Positions 1 through 9,186 are shown, counted from the first letter of the stretch. The stretch: 64,000 bases of DNA from Competibacter_A sp002352125 (GCA_035441325.1 DAOROA010000005.1:1-64000); one strand, 5' to 3'. Numbers and translations are program-made. The notes: generated by a model not told the origin, from the sequence alone.

Positions 1-62
1 AGGGCGCCACCAAGTCGGCCGGCAAGGCGGGCTGGGATGTCAAGGCGAACAAGAAGCTCTGA
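1..62 (+). CDS. hcp: Hcp (TssD) T6SS tube protein, C-terminal end only
   Basis: Only the last 19 codons are in the window, in the frame that ends at the TGA at 60-62. The visible tail ends GWDVKANKKL, which resembles the conserved C-terminus of Hcp, the hexameric ring protein that stacks into the inner tube of type VI secretion systems. The identification rests on this short tail and on position: tagJ, tssE, tssF, tssG and clpV follow in the order of the imp and P. aeruginosa HSI-1 loci, where hcp immediately precedes tagJ. The gene continues upstream of base 1. Confidence 0.72.
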   Translation, partial: GATKSAGKAGWDVKANKKL

Positions 63-171
63 GTGCTGGAGCGGATCTTTTCGAGGCTTTGGCCGAATCC
101 GCGCATTTGGGTTATCGAACAGATTCCGGTGCGCGGAGGTTTTTGTACCCTAAGATCGGGAAACGCCGTTT

Positions 172-1002
172 ATGCAAGCCGAGCAGAGTCTACGCGAAGG
201 CCGATTGCAGGATGCTTTGACCGAGTTACAGGCGCAGGTGCGCAAGGAACCCGCCAACGCCAAGTACCGCATTTTCTTGTTTCAATTGTTATCGGTATTG
301 GGTCAGTGGGAACGCGCGTTGAACCAGTTGAACGTGCTGGGCGAAATGGACGCCGAAACCTTGCCGATGGTGCAGACCTACCGCGAGGCCGTGCGTTGCG
401 AACTGTTGCGGGCGGAAGTATTCGCCGGGCATCGCTCGCCGTTGGTGTTCGGCGATCCGGAGCCTTGGGTGGCGTTGTTGCTGGAAGCATTGCGCCTGAC
501 CGCCGACGGCCATCACGCTCAAGCCCAAGCGACGCGCGACCAGGCATTCGAAGCGGCGGCAGCTACGCCGGGAACCTTGGACGGCCAACCGTTTGCGTGG
601 CTCGCCGATGCCGACCCACGGCTTGGACCGGTATTGGAAGCCATCGTCAACGGTCGGTATTACTGGATCCCGTTCCAGCGAATTCGAACTATCGCGTTCG
701 AACGGCCCAGCGACTTGCGGGATTACGTATGGATGCCCGCCCAGTTGACGTGGGCCAACGGTGGCGAAACCGTCGGCTTGATTCCGGCGCGCTATCCCGG
801 ATCGCAGGCCAGCGCCGATTCGCTGGTGCAACTGGGGCGGAAAACCGAATGGCTGGAGCACGAAGCCGGCGTTTACCTGGGGCTGGGGCAGCGCATGTTG
901 GCGACCGATCAGAATGAGTATTCGTTGCTGGATGTGCGGCGCATCGATTTGGACGTTTCGGAGGCTGCCGACCCGGCGGCGACCGATGCCGAAGATGGTT
1001 GA
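172..1002 (+). CDS. tagJ: TagJ/ImpE family T6SS accessory protein
   Basis: A 276-residue protein of the ImpE/TagJ family. It has a helical TPR-like N-terminal part (roughly residues 1-130, beginning with repeats of the form EGRLQDALTELQ), then a mixed domain with the family-typical stretch YYWIPFQRI and a later LIPARYPGS segment. In P. aeruginosa HSI-1, TagJ binds the sheath protein TssB and the ClpV N-domain and is thought to help sheath recycling. Its place between hcp and tssE matches the imp gene order. It is an accessory component restricted to some T6SS clades, so its presence suggests an HSI-1-like system. The ATG at 172 has only a weak upstream GGGAA as ribosome site. Confidence 0.86.
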   Translation: MQAEQSLREGRLQDALTELQAQVRKEPANAKYRIFLFQLLSVLGQWERALNQLNVLGEMDAETLPMVQTYREAVRCELLRAEVFAGHRSPLVFGDPEPWVALLLEALRLTADGHHAQAQATRDQAFEAAAATPGTLDGQPFAWLADADPRLGPVLEAIVNGRYYWIPFQRIRTIAFERPSDLRDYVWMPAQLTWANGGETVGLIPARYPGSQASADSLVQLGRKTEWLEHEAGVYLGLGQRMLATDQNEYSLLDVRRIDLDVSEAADPAATDAEDG

Positions 1003-1058
1003 ATTGGCACCAAAAGCGTGTTGGCAGATCTCGCTCTCGACGGTGATCGGTATCGGCG

Positions 1059-1574
1059 ATGGCTGAACTGACGCCGAAGGAACGTCTACAGCCCTCTCTG
1101 TTGGATCGGCTGACCGATTACGAGCCAGACCGATCGCAGGAATCCCGCGAGAAGCGGGTTTTGTCTATGAATCGGCTGCGAGAGTGCGTGCTGCGCGATT
1201 TGGCTTGGCTGTTCAACACGAGCCAGATGTCCAGCGGCGATAAGATCGAGCGCTATCCGTTCGCCGCCCGTTCGGTGCTCAATTTCGGGTTGCCGCCGCT
1301 GACCGGCGTAACGGCTCGCAGTCTGGACGTGGACGCTTTGGAGCAGTCTCTGCGTCAAGCGATCATCGATTTCGAGCCGCGCATCTTGCGCAATTCGCTG
1401 CGGGTTCGCGCCGCGTTCACCGAGGAGCGCATGAGCCACAACGCGCTAACCTTCGAAATCGAAGGCGAATTATGGGGACAGCCCATGCCCTTGCAGTTGT
1501 ATTGGAAAACCGAGATCGATCTGGAAAGCGGCCAAGTCAAGGTCGAGGAATCTAACCAGCCGAGGGAGCGCTGA
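1059..1574 (+). CDS. tssE: TssE T6SS baseplate protein (gp25-like)
   Basis: A 171-residue protein with the gp25/lysozyme-like baseplate fold expected at about residues 35-150. It contains RLRECVLRDLAWLFNT, then SVLNFGLPPLTG, and a late segment LRVRAAF. TssE joins TssF, TssG and TssK to build the baseplate wedge that nucleates sheath assembly. Family members are usually 130-180 residues, so the length is normal. The stop codon overlaps the tssF start by one base (TGATG), which indicates translational coupling. Confidence 0.92.
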   Translation: MAELTPKERLQPSLLDRLTDYEPDRSQESREKRVLSMNRLRECVLRDLAWLFNTSQMSSGDKIERYPFAARSVLNFGLPPLTGVTARSLDVDALEQSLRQAIIDFEPRILRNSLRVRAAFTEERMSHNALTFEIEGELWGQPMPLQLYWKTEIDLESGQVKVEESNQPRER

Positions 1575-3451
1575 TGGATCCCCGTCTGCTCGAATACTAC
1601 AACCGGGAACTCCAGCACTTGCGCGAATTGGGCGGCGAGTTCGCCCGCGAATTTCCGAAGATCGCCGGCCGGTTGGGGCTCGAAGGGTTCGAGTGCGCCG
1701 ACCCCTACGTCGAGCGGTTGCTGGAAGGATTCAGTTTTCTGGCAGCGCGGGTGCAGCTCAAGATGGATGCCGAGTTCCCGCGATTTACCGGGCACCTGCT
1801 GGAAATCGTCTATCCCTATTACTTGGCGCCAACTCCTTCGATGCTGGTGGCCCGGTTTCAGCCGGATCCGACCGAAGGCGCGCTCGAACAAGGATTCGTC
1901 ATTCCCCGGGGCAGCGAATTGCGTAGCCTGTTGGGCAAAGGGGAACAAACGCCCTGCGAATACCGTACCGCGCACGACGTGACGTTGTGGCCGCTGGAAT
2001 TGACCGAAGCGCACTATTTCGCCGGCAAGGAACCGGTGGCGCAACTCGAACTACCGGATTTGCCCAAGGTCCGGGCCGGTATCCGCATTCGGTTGCGCAC
2101 GACCTTGCCGGGGTTGTCTTTCAACAAATTGGCGCTGGATCGTTTGCCCTTGTTCGTACAGGGCAGCGATACGCTGCCGGCTCGTCTTTACGAGCAATTG
2201 CTGACCAACGTCGTGATGGTGGTGGCGCGGCCCAGCCAGCGGCCAGCGCCCTGGTATGAGGTGGTGCCCGGCAATTCGATCCAACGGCTGGGATTCGACG
2301 ACCGGGAGTCCCTGTTACCCTGCACGCCGTCCTCGTTCCAGGGCTATCGTTTGCTGCATGAATACTTCGCGTTTCCGCAGCGTTATCAATTCGTGGAGCT
2401 GAGCGGACTGGGGCCGGCGGTGCGCCGCTGCGCGAGCAACGAGCTGGATATTTTGATTCTGCTCAACCGGGCTGAACCCGCGCTGGAAAACGCGATGGCG
2501 GCCGCAAACTTTGCTTTGTTTTGTGCGCCGGCGGTCAATCTGTTTCCCAAGCGGGCCGACCGGATTCACTTGAGCGATCGGGTCGCCGAACCTCATGTGG
2601 TGCCGGATCGCACCCGGCCGATGGATTTCGAGGTTTATCAAGTCACCGGGGTGACCGGGATCGGCGCCGAAGGCGAGGAACAGGAATTTCTGCCGTTCTA
2701 CGCCAGCTACGACCGCATCAGCCAGCGCCATCAGCGTTGTTATTACACGGTGCATCGGTTGCCGCGTCTGCTGTCGAGCCGGCAGCGGCGCGACGGCCCG
2801 CGCTCCAGCTATGTCGGCGGCGAAGTCTACCTGTCCCTGGTGGACGCCGACGAGGCGCCCTATCGCGGCAATTTGCGGCAACTAGCCGTTACCACCCTGT
2901 GCACGAATCGCGATTTGCCTTTGCAGATGCCGATTGGCCGAGGCGATACCGATTTTACCTTGGCGTCCGGAGCGCCGGTCAGCGTCGTGCGTTGCGTGGC
3001 CGGTCCCACCCAGCCGCGACCTTCCCACGCGCACGGCGATACCGCTTGGCGGTTGATCAGCCATCTGGCATTGAATTATTTGTCGATCGCCGATACCGAC
3101 GCCCGCCAAGGCGCCGTGGCGTTGCGAGAGCTGCTGGCGCTGTACGGCAATCTGGCGGAAGCGGCCGTCCGCAAACAAATCGATGGCGTGTGTTCGGTGC
3201 AGGCCGTGCCGATTACCCGGCGAGCGCCGATTCCCGGCCCGATCGCCTTTGCGCGAGGCTTGGAGGTGACCGTGACGCTGGACGAGGCCGCGTTCGAGGG
3301 CGTGGGCGTCTTGTTGCTGGGGGCGGTGCTGGAGCAGTTTTTCGCCAAGTATGCGTCCATTAATTCCTTTACCGAAACGGTTGTCAGATCGACCGAGCGG
3401 GGCGAGATCATCCGATGGCCAGCCCGGATCGGACGTCGGCATACGCTGTAG
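1574..3451 (+). CDS. tssF: TssF T6SS baseplate subunit (VasA/ImpG)
   Basis: A 625-residue protein typical of TssF. It opens with the family signature LLEYYNRELQHLRELGGEFA and continues with PKIAGRL and the segment DPYVERLLEGFSFLAARVQ. TssF forms the (TssF)2-TssG core of the baseplate wedge in the cytoplasm under the inner membrane. The length is close to the usual 580-630. The start overlaps the tssE stop, and the 3' end overlaps tssG by 37 bases, so the three baseplate genes form one tightly coupled unit. No frameshift or truncation is visible. Confidence 0.95.
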   Translation: MDPRLLEYYNRELQHLRELGGEFAREFPKIAGRLGLEGFECADPYVERLLEGFSFLAARVQLKMDAEFPRFTGHLLEIVYPYYLAPTPSMLVARFQPDPTEGALEQGFVIPRGSELRSLLGKGEQTPCEYRTAHDVTLWPLELTEAHYFAGKEPVAQLELPDLPKVRAGIRIRLRTTLPGLSFNKLALDRLPLFVQGSDTLPARLYEQLLTNVVMVVARPSQRPAPWYEVVPGNSIQRLGFDDRESLLPCTPSSFQGYRLLHEYFAFPQRYQFVELSGLGPAVRRCASNELDILILLNRAEPALENAMAAANFALFCAPAVNLFPKRADRIHLSDRVAEPHVVPDRTRPMDFEVYQVTGVTGIGAEGEEQEFLPFYASYDRISQRHQRCYYTVHRLPRLLSSRQRRDGPRSSYVGGEVYLSLVDADEAPYRGNLRQLAVTTLCTNRDLPLQMPIGRGDTDFTLASGAPVSVVRCVAGPTQPRPSHAHGDTAWRLISHLALNYLSIADTDARQGAVALRELLALYGNLAEAAVRKQIDGVCSVQAVPITRRAPIPGPIAFARGLEVTVTLDEAAFEGVGVLLLGAVLEQFFAKYASINSFTETVVRSTERGEIIRWPARIGRRHTL

Positions 3452-4446
3452 CGCTGTTCGAGGCGCTGCAGCGCGAACCGTATGCCTTTCATTTTTTCCA
3501 GGCAATGCGACGCCTGGAATGCCTGTATCGCGATAAGCCCCGGCTGGGGAAAGCGACGCGCTTGGCCGACGATCCCGTGCGGTTGGCCCAAGAGCCGTCG
3601 CTGGCTTTCCCGCCGGCGACCTTGGCCGCGTTCGACCCCGGCGACGGAGAGCGACCACCCAGGCTGTACGAGTATTTTCTCGGGCTGTTCGGTCCCCAAG
3701 GTCCGTTGCCGCTCCATCTGACCGAATACGCGCGCGGCCGGATGTACAACGCGGACGACCGGACGTTCGCCTGGTTCGCCAACGTCTTCCATCATCGGAT
3801 GCTGTGCCTGTTTTATCGGTCTTGGGCGGACGTGCAGCCGGCGATCAGCTACGACCGGCCAGAGACCGACCGCTTCAGCGTCTACGTTGGCGCCCAGTTC
3901 GGCATGGGGATGCCGTCGCTGTGGAACCGGGACGCAGCGCCGGATCTGGCGAAGTTTCATTATGCCGGCCGGCTGGTTAGCCAGACGCGCAATCCCGAAG
4001 GCTTGCAAGCCATTCTGGGAGATTTTTTCGGTCTGCCGGTGATCGTCGAAACCTTCGTCGGGCACTGGTTGCCGCTGTCCGAAGCCAGCCGCTGCCGCTT
4101 GGGCGAAACCCCGGTCACCGGTCTGCTCGGACTGACGGCGGTCATCGGCGAAAGAGTTTGGGATTGTCAGCATCGGTTCCGCATCGTCGTGGGGCCGATG
4201 CGGCTGGAAGAATTCCAGCGGTTTTTGCCCGGCAGCGACAGCTTGCGGCGGTTGGTCGCCTGGGTCCGCAACTACGTCGGCGACGAGCTGCTGTGGGATG
4301 TCAATTTGATTCTCAAAAAGGAAGAGGTGCCGCCGCTGGTGTTGGGCGAAGGGTCGCAACTGGGCTGGACCACTTGGCTGACCAGCCAACCCCTGGCGCG
4401 CGATGCCGACGATCTGAAACTGGATGCCGTGACCTACTGCACCTGA
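3415..4446 (+). CDS. tssG: TssG T6SS baseplate subunit (ImpH/VasB)
   Basis: A 343-residue TssG protein. Near the N-terminus it carries the family motif FHFFQAMRRLE, followed by DPVRLAQEPSLAFP, and mid-protein the pattern LPLHLTEYARGRM. It partners TssF in the baseplate wedge. The start ATG lies inside the end of tssF (37-base overlap), and clpV follows after 33 bases. Length and motif order are normal for an active protein. Confidence 0.95.
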   Translation: MASPDRTSAYAVALFEALQREPYAFHFFQAMRRLECLYRDKPRLGKATRLADDPVRLAQEPSLAFPPATLAAFDPGDGERPPRLYEYFLGLFGPQGPLPLHLTEYARGRMYNADDRTFAWFANVFHHRMLCLFYRSWADVQPAISYDRPETDRFSVYVGAQFGMGMPSLWNRDAAPDLAKFHYAGRLVSQTRNPEGLQAILGDFFGLPVIVETFVGHWLPLSEASRCRLGETPVTGLLGLTAVIGERVWDCQHRFRIVVGPMRLEEFQRFLPGSDSLRRLVAWVRNYVGDELLWDVNLILKKEEVPPLVLGEGSQLGWTTWLTSQPLARDADDLKLDAVTYCT

Positions 4447-4479
4447 ACGCTAAATTTACCGCCACTGGAGTCCGAACCT

Positions 4480-7164
4480 ATGGCCGAAATCAGTCGCGTT
4501 AACCTGTTCGGGAAACTGAACAGCGTGGGCTACAAAGCCATCGAGAGCGCCACCGTTTTTTGCAAACTGCGGGGTAATCCCTACGTCGAACTGGTGCATT
4601 GGCTGCACCAAATTCTCCAGCTTCAGGATTCGGATTTGCACCGGATCATCCAGCATTTCGGCCTGAATCCAGGCCGGGTTGCCAAGGATTTCACCGAAGC
4701 GTTGGATCGGTTGCCACGCGGAGCGACCTCGATCTCCGATCTGTCGTCGCACGTCGATGCGGCGGTGAAAGAGGCATGGGTCTATGCGACGCTGATGTTT
4801 GGCGACGCGCAGGTCCGTACCGGCCATCTGATGGTCGGCATCTTGAAGACGGCCGATTTGCGCAACGCGCTGCTCGCCATCTCCCGCGAATTCGATAAGG
4901 TCAAACTGGACGCGCTGACCGAACAGTTCGCGGCCATCGTCGATGGTTCCCCCGAAACGGGGCTGCGCGCCAACGACGGTTCCCAGGTTGGCGGTGGCGC
5001 CGCGCCGGGCGAGGCCAGCGAGGCGATGGCACCACCGCAGATGGGCAAGCAGGAGGCGCTAAAGCGTTTTTCGGTCGATCTCACCGAGCGGGCGCGCAAG
5101 GGCGAACTGGATCCCATCGTCGGTCGCGACGAGGAAATCCGCCAGATCGTCGATATCTTGATGCGCCGCCGCCAGAACAACCCGATCCTGACCGGCGAGG
5201 CCGGCGTCGGCAAAACGGCGGTAGTGGAAGGTTTCGCTCAGCGAATCGCGTCCGGCGACGTGCCGCCACCACTGCAGGACGTGGCGTTGCGGGTGCTGGA
5301 CGTGGGACTGTTGCAAGCTGGCGCCAGCATGAAGGGCGAATTCGAGAACCGGCTGCGGCAGGTGATCGACGAAGTGCAATCGTCGCCCAAGCCGATCATC
5401 CTGTTCATCGACGAGGCCCATACCCTGATCGGCGCGGGTGGCGCGGCGGGCACCGGCGATGCCGCCAACCTGCTCAAGCCAGCCCTGGCGCGCGGCAAGC
5501 TGCGCACCATCGCCGCCACCACTTGGGCCGAGTACAAGAAGCATATCGAGAAAGACCCCGCCTTGACCCGCCGCTTTCAAGTCGTTCAAGTCGGCGAACC
5601 GAGCGAGGAGAAGACCATCCTGATGATGCGTGGCATGGCCTCGACCATGGAAAAACACCATCGGGCGCAAATTCTCGACGAGGCGCTGGAGGCGGCGGTC
5701 AAGCTGTCGCACCGTTACATTCCGGCCCGTCAGTTGCCGGACAAGGCGGTCAGCCTGCTGGATACCGCTAGCGCCCGGGTGGCGATCAGCTTGCACGCGG
5801 TGCCGGCGGAAGTGGAGGACAGTCGCCGCCGCATCGAAGGATTGAAGACCGAACTGGAAATCATCGGTCGCGAAACGGCAGTCGGCATCGATACCGCCCA
5901 GCGCGAAGCGACGGCCAACGAAAAATTGCGGGCCGAAGAAGCGAAGCTAGTGGAATTGGAAGCCCGCTGGCAGGAGGAAAAGGAGCTGGTCGATCAGATT
6001 TTGGCACTGCGCGCCAAGTTGCGCGGCGAGGGCGGCACGGTCGAAGCCGAAGCCTCGACCGAACCCGATCCGCAACGACAGGCTTGGTTGGCGGAGTTGA
6101 AGGAACTCCAGACCAAATTGCACGAATTGCAGGGCGAGTCGCCCTTGATTCTGCCCAGCGTGGATGCGCAGGCGGTGGCCTCGGTGGTCGCCGACTGGAC
6201 CGGCATTCCGGTCGGACGTATGGTGAAGAACGAAATCGAAACCGTGCTGAGTCTGGCCGACATCCTCAATCGCCGCATCATCGGCCAGCGCCACGCGCTG
6301 GAAATGATCGCGCGCCGCATTCAGACCTCGCGCGCCGCGCTGGACAATCCCAACAAGCCGATCGGCGTGTTCATGCTGGCCGGTCCTTCCGGCGTGGGCA
6401 AGACCGAAACCGCTTTGACCTTGGCCGAGGCGCTATACGGCGGCGAACAGAACGTCATCACCATCAACATGAGCGAGTTTCAGGAGGCGCACACGGTTTC
6501 CACCCTGAAAGGTGCGCCGCCGGGCTACGTCGGTTATGGCGAGGGCGGGGTGCTGACCGAAGCGGTGCGCCGCCGGCCCTACAGCGTGGTGCTGCTGGAC
6601 GAAGTGGAGAAGGCGCACCACGATGTGCACGAAATCTTTTTCCAGGTGTTCGACAAGGGCTGGATGGAAGACGGCGAAGGCCGGTTCATCGATTTTAAGA
6701 ACACGCTGATCTTGTTGACCACCAACGTCGGCACCGATCTGATCATGAACATGTGCAAAGACCCGGACCTTCTGCCCGATCCCGAGGGTTTGGGCAAGGC
6801 GCTGCGGGAACCCTTGCTCAAAGTATTCCCGCCAGCGCTGCTGGGCCGACTGGTGACGATTCCCTATTACCCGCTCAGCGATGACATGATCGGCGACATC
6901 GTTCGCTTGCAACTGGGCCGGATCGAGAAGCGGATCAAGGATAACCACAAGGTGCCGTTCGGCTACGACGACGAGGTGGTGAAATTGATTGTCAGCCGCT
7001 GCACCGAACTGGAAAGCGGCGGACGCATGGTGGACGCAATCCTGACCAACACGATGCTACCGGCGATCAGCCAGGAATTTTTGACCCGGATGGTGGAAGG
7101 GAAACCGGTCGCGCGGGTCCAGGTCGAGGTCAAGGATGGCGATTTTGCCTATTCGTTCGAATAA
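4480..7164 (+). CDS. clpV: ClpV (TssH) AAA+ ATPase of T6SS
   Basis: An 894-residue class 1 Clp/Hsp100 ATPase. It has an N-terminal Clp-N double repeat (about residues 1-165), a first AAA+ module with Walker A GEAGVGKT near residue 239 and Walker B ILFIDEAH, a coiled middle region (about 470-560), and a second AAA+ module with GPSGVGKTE near residue 636 and VVLLDEVEKAH. Its position behind tssG, and the distinct N-terminus, mark it as ClpV rather than ClpB. ClpV disassembles the contracted TssBC sheath so that it can be reused. Both nucleotide-binding sites appear intact. Confidence 0.96.
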   Translation: MAEISRVNLFGKLNSVGYKAIESATVFCKLRGNPYVELVHWLHQILQLQDSDLHRIIQHFGLNPGRVAKDFTEALDRLPRGATSISDLSSHVDAAVKEAWVYATLMFGDAQVRTGHLMVGILKTADLRNALLAISREFDKVKLDALTEQFAAIVDGSPETGLRANDGSQVGGGAAPGEASEAMAPPQMGKQEALKRFSVDLTERARKGELDPIVGRDEEIRQIVDILMRRRQNNPILTGEAGVGKTAVVEGFAQRIASGDVPPPLQDVALRVLDVGLLQAGASMKGEFENRLRQVIDEVQSSPKPIILFIDEAHTLIGAGGAAGTGDAANLLKPALARGKLRTIAATTWAEYKKHIEKDPALTRRFQVVQVGEPSEEKTILMMRGMASTMEKHHRAQILDEALEAAVKLSHRYIPARQLPDKAVSLLDTASARVAISLHAVPAEVEDSRRRIEGLKTELEIIGRETAVGIDTAQREATANEKLRAEEAKLVELEARWQEEKELVDQILALRAKLRGEGGTVEAEASTEPDPQRQAWLAELKELQTKLHELQGESPLILPSVDAQAVASVVADWTGIPVGRMVKNEIETVLSLADILNRRIIGQRHALEMIARRIQTSRAALDNPNKPIGVFMLAGPSGVGKTETALTLAEALYGGEQNVITINMSEFQEAHTVSTLKGAPPGYVGYGEGGVLTEAVRRRPYSVVLLDEVEKAHHDVHEIFFQVFDKGWMEDGEGRFIDFKNTLILLTTNVGTDLIMNMCKDPDLLPDPEGLGKALREPLLKVFPPALLGRLVTIPYYPLSDDMIGDIVRLQLGRIEKRIKDNHKVPFGYDDEVVKLIVSRCTELESGGRMVDAILTNTMLPAISQEFLTRMVEGKPVARVQVEVKDGDFAYSFE

Positions 7165-7445
7165 GTAATCGCGCGAATGCGAATTGGACGAAGATGAACC
7201 AGTCCAGAGTGAGTTATGGAAGCTCATTCTGGATTGGTGATCGAGTCTCTTTATGGCCAGCTAGCGCGGAAATGCTACGCTGGTGGGAGTCGGTCGAAGT
7301 CGGCATGGAACATGCTCTCAAGAAAAGCAATCTCCCGATCTTGAGTCGATCTGCATATCGGCCAGCAGTAAAAACCGATAGTTGCGGATCGTCGGCGTTA
7401 GAGATCATTTCGATAAGGCTGGATTGATTTTCCTGGAGGTACTTT

Positions 7446-7922
7446 ATGCCGGGCATGCAGATCAATATTGGCGACCACGTTAGTTCCGAGGCCGGTTATG
7501 TCGCATTTCCAAACAGGCACCTGGAAACCATACGCTGGGCGCGCACCAAGGCCAAATGGATTACCACCAACATCAATTCGGCAAACAGCTATTTTCGCAC
7601 TTTGCCCGATGGTCGATCGCTCAGCGATTTATTGGCGGACAGTTCGATTTGGGTGAACTACCATGCCACCATGCCCCATTTCGGCGAGACCAACCGGGTC
7701 AGCGGTAAAGAGATCGCCATATCCGAGAGATCTTTCAGGATCGGGCGCTGGACCGTTCTGGCGACCCTGATTCATGAGTTGGCACATGCCGATGGCGCAC
7801 CGGGCGGAGCGGACAAACGGGCCGAGCGGGCGTTGATCGAATGCGGGTTGGGCAAACGGTCGGAGCTGACAACAGGCGTAGACGATCCCGCCACGCCTTT
7901 CAACCCGAATATCTCAGGATAA
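7446..7922 (+). CDS. Small HExxH zinc metallopeptidase-like protein; candidate T6SS effector
   Basis: A 158-residue protein with no signal peptide or membrane segment. The motif HELAH (residues 110-114) sits in a helix after RWTVLATLI and is the zinc-binding/catalytic signature of zincin metallopeptidases. Possible third ligands are Asp116 or Glu127 in ADKRAERAL. The rest of the protein is small and not recognised, so the substrate is unknown. A good ribosome site (GGAGG at 7434-7438) supports the ATG at 7446. It is the first gene after clpV, a spot that holds vgrG or effector genes in related T6SS loci, and it is followed after 6 bases by an exported TIMP-like protein. I infer, without proof, that it is a secreted toxin. 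A housekeeping peptidase or a phage-derived enzyme is also possible. Confidence 0.6.
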   Translation: MPGMQINIGDHVSSEAGYVAFPNRHLETIRWARTKAKWITTNINSANSYFRTLPDGRSLSDLLADSSIWVNYHATMPHFGETNRVSGKEIAISERSFRIGRWTVLATLIHELAHADGAPGGADKRAERALIECGLGKRSELTTGVDDPATPFNPNISG

Positions 7923-7928
7923 ACGTGC

Positions 7929-8366
7929 ATGTCGATGCCGGGGGTTGCGCGTTGGATAACGGGGCTCATCTTGTTGCTGGCGTTATCGATGCCAAGTTTG
8001 GCCTGCCGCTGCGTCGAGGATGTTGCTCCAGCGACCGCTTATCGGCAGGCGAGCGTGGTGGTGCAGGGCCAGGTGCAGGCCGTTCGAGGCGACATCAATC
8101 GGGAAGGCGCCACGGCAAAGATCCGCGTGACCAAAACCTGGAAAAAGCCGGTTCGCGCCGAAATCGAAATCTCGACCTCTACGACTTGCGCATTTGAATT
8201 TCGAGTCGACGAGGAATACCTACTCTATCTCCAGCTATCTCCCGATGGCGCGCGCTATGTCACCAAGCGTTGCCTCGGCAACCAGCTCATTGTCGAGGCC
8301 CAAAAGGCATTGGGTTGGTTGCAACGGCACGGCGTGCCAGCAACCGTCCAGGAAACGGCTCCTTGA
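7929..8366 (+). CDS. Secreted TIMP/NTR-domain-like protein; candidate metallopeptidase inhibitor (immunity)
   Basis: A 145-residue protein with a clear signal peptide: a hydrophobic core TGLILLLALS, then PSLA. Signal peptidase I cleavage after Ala25 would leave a mature protein starting Cys-Arg-Cys. Counting from that cysteine, further cysteines fall at 62 and 90. Animal TIMP N-domains start Cys-X-Cys, with partner cysteines near 70 and 99, so the spacing fits an NTR/TIMP fold with C1-C62 and C3-C90 disulfides. In TIMPs the free N-terminal Cys chelates the catalytic zinc of the target protease. The gene lies 6 bases behind an HExxH protein, suggesting one operon and a periplasmic antidote role (inference). 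The site is a poor lipobox (Ser at -3, Leu at -2), so a lipoprotein is less likely. Many bacterial NTR proteins have no known function. Confidence 0.68.
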   Translation: MSMPGVARWITGLILLLALSMPSLACRCVEDVAPATAYRQASVVVQGQVQAVRGDINREGATAKIRVTKTWKKPVRAEIEISTSTTCAFEFRVDEEYLLYLQLSPDGARYVTKRCLGNQLIVEAQKALGWLQRHGVPATVQETAP

Positions 8367-8508
8367 GTTGCGGGGACCGCGCGGATATGGCTGGGCGATA
8401 TGATCGCGTGCCGAGATAGAGATCGATGATCGTGGGTTTTGGAACGGCGATTTGGCGCGAGCAACTACGCGATGGCAGCCAAGCGATGTTTGAGAGTGAG
8501 GGGCGGCA

Positions 8509-9186
8509 ATGGATTTAAACATGTTCGGACCAGGTGGCTCGGAGCAGGGCAATTACTGCTTCGTGTTTAAATGGAACGGCGAGTATGCGGGCTTTTTCAA
8601 GGACGAATGGCTATTCGACGCCACCGGACGCTATCTAGGCTGGCGCGATGCCCGGCATTACGTGTGGAAATACGATGGTGGCTGGCTCGGTCAGGTAATC
8701 GAAACGAATTACATTCTGCGCGACCGCCAAATTTTGGCTCAACGGCAGATACCGCGAGTTCCGCCGGTGCCGGTCCGGCCACCGCGACCGCCGGCACCTC
8801 GGGTGGCGCGAGTGCCACGGCCGAACTGTAGCGACCCGCTGGAAGAGTGGTTGCGGATGCCGACGTTCGAAGAGTTGGTCGGCGAGTGGCGCTCCGAAAG
8901 CGAGCATTTTCGGTTGGGCGCCGATGGAATTTTTCGCTGGGCGGCTCCGGAAGTTGCGGCTACGGCCGACGGCCGATGGGAGTTGCGCGAGCGGACGTTG
9001 GTGACCCAGTGGGAAGAGGTAGAAGAGCCGGAACGGTCTTATTGGATCATCGAATTTGCCGACGATTCGATATTGTTGCGTTGGATGCGCAAAGAAGGAC
9101 GGAGTTTGCCGTTCAGGTTACATCGTGTCGTGCCGATAGAGCGTCCAGATACGGGGAGCATCTCGGATGAATCGCAAGCGACGTAG
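8509..9186 (+). CDS. Beta-flower-like domain protein with Pro-rich linker and lipocalin-like C-terminus; function unknown
   Basis: A 225-residue protein in three parts. Residues about 10-80 hold four short beta repeats rich in Trp, Tyr and Gly (for example FKWNGEYAGFF, LFDATGRYLGW, VWKYDGGWLG), resembling the 4-fold beta-flower domain. Residues about 84-105 are a Pro/Arg/Val-rich linker. Residues about 115-215 look like a small beta-barrel (EELVGEWRSESEHFRLGADG), reminiscent of lipocalin-like domains. A ribosome site GAGGGG at 8499-8504 supports the ATG. There is no signal peptide. The gene follows the metallopeptidase/TIMP pair after 142 bases and overlaps the next gene by 20 bases. It may belong to the T6SS accessory module, but no role can be assigned. 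Confidence 0.6.
   Translation: MDLNMFGPGGSEQGNYCFVFKWNGEYAGFFKDEWLFDATGRYLGWRDARHYVWKYDGGWLGQVIETNYILRDRQILAQRQIPRVPPVPVRPPRPPAPRVARVPRPNCSDPLEEWLRMPTFEELVGEWRSESEHFRLGADGIFRWAAPEVAATADGRWELRERTLVTQWEEVEEPERSYWIIEFADDSILLRWMRKEGRSLPFRLHRVVPIERPDTGSISDESQAT

Noticed and set aside
7194..7427. A 77-codon open frame between clpV and the metallopeptidase gene
   Set aside because: No ribosome site, no recognisable protein, and an equally long frame exists on the other strand.
7929..8010. TIMP-like protein as a lipoprotein
   Set aside because: The residues before the first cysteine (Ser-Leu-Ala) fit signal peptidase I but not a standard lipobox, which needs Leu at -3. A lipoprotein form is not fully excluded.
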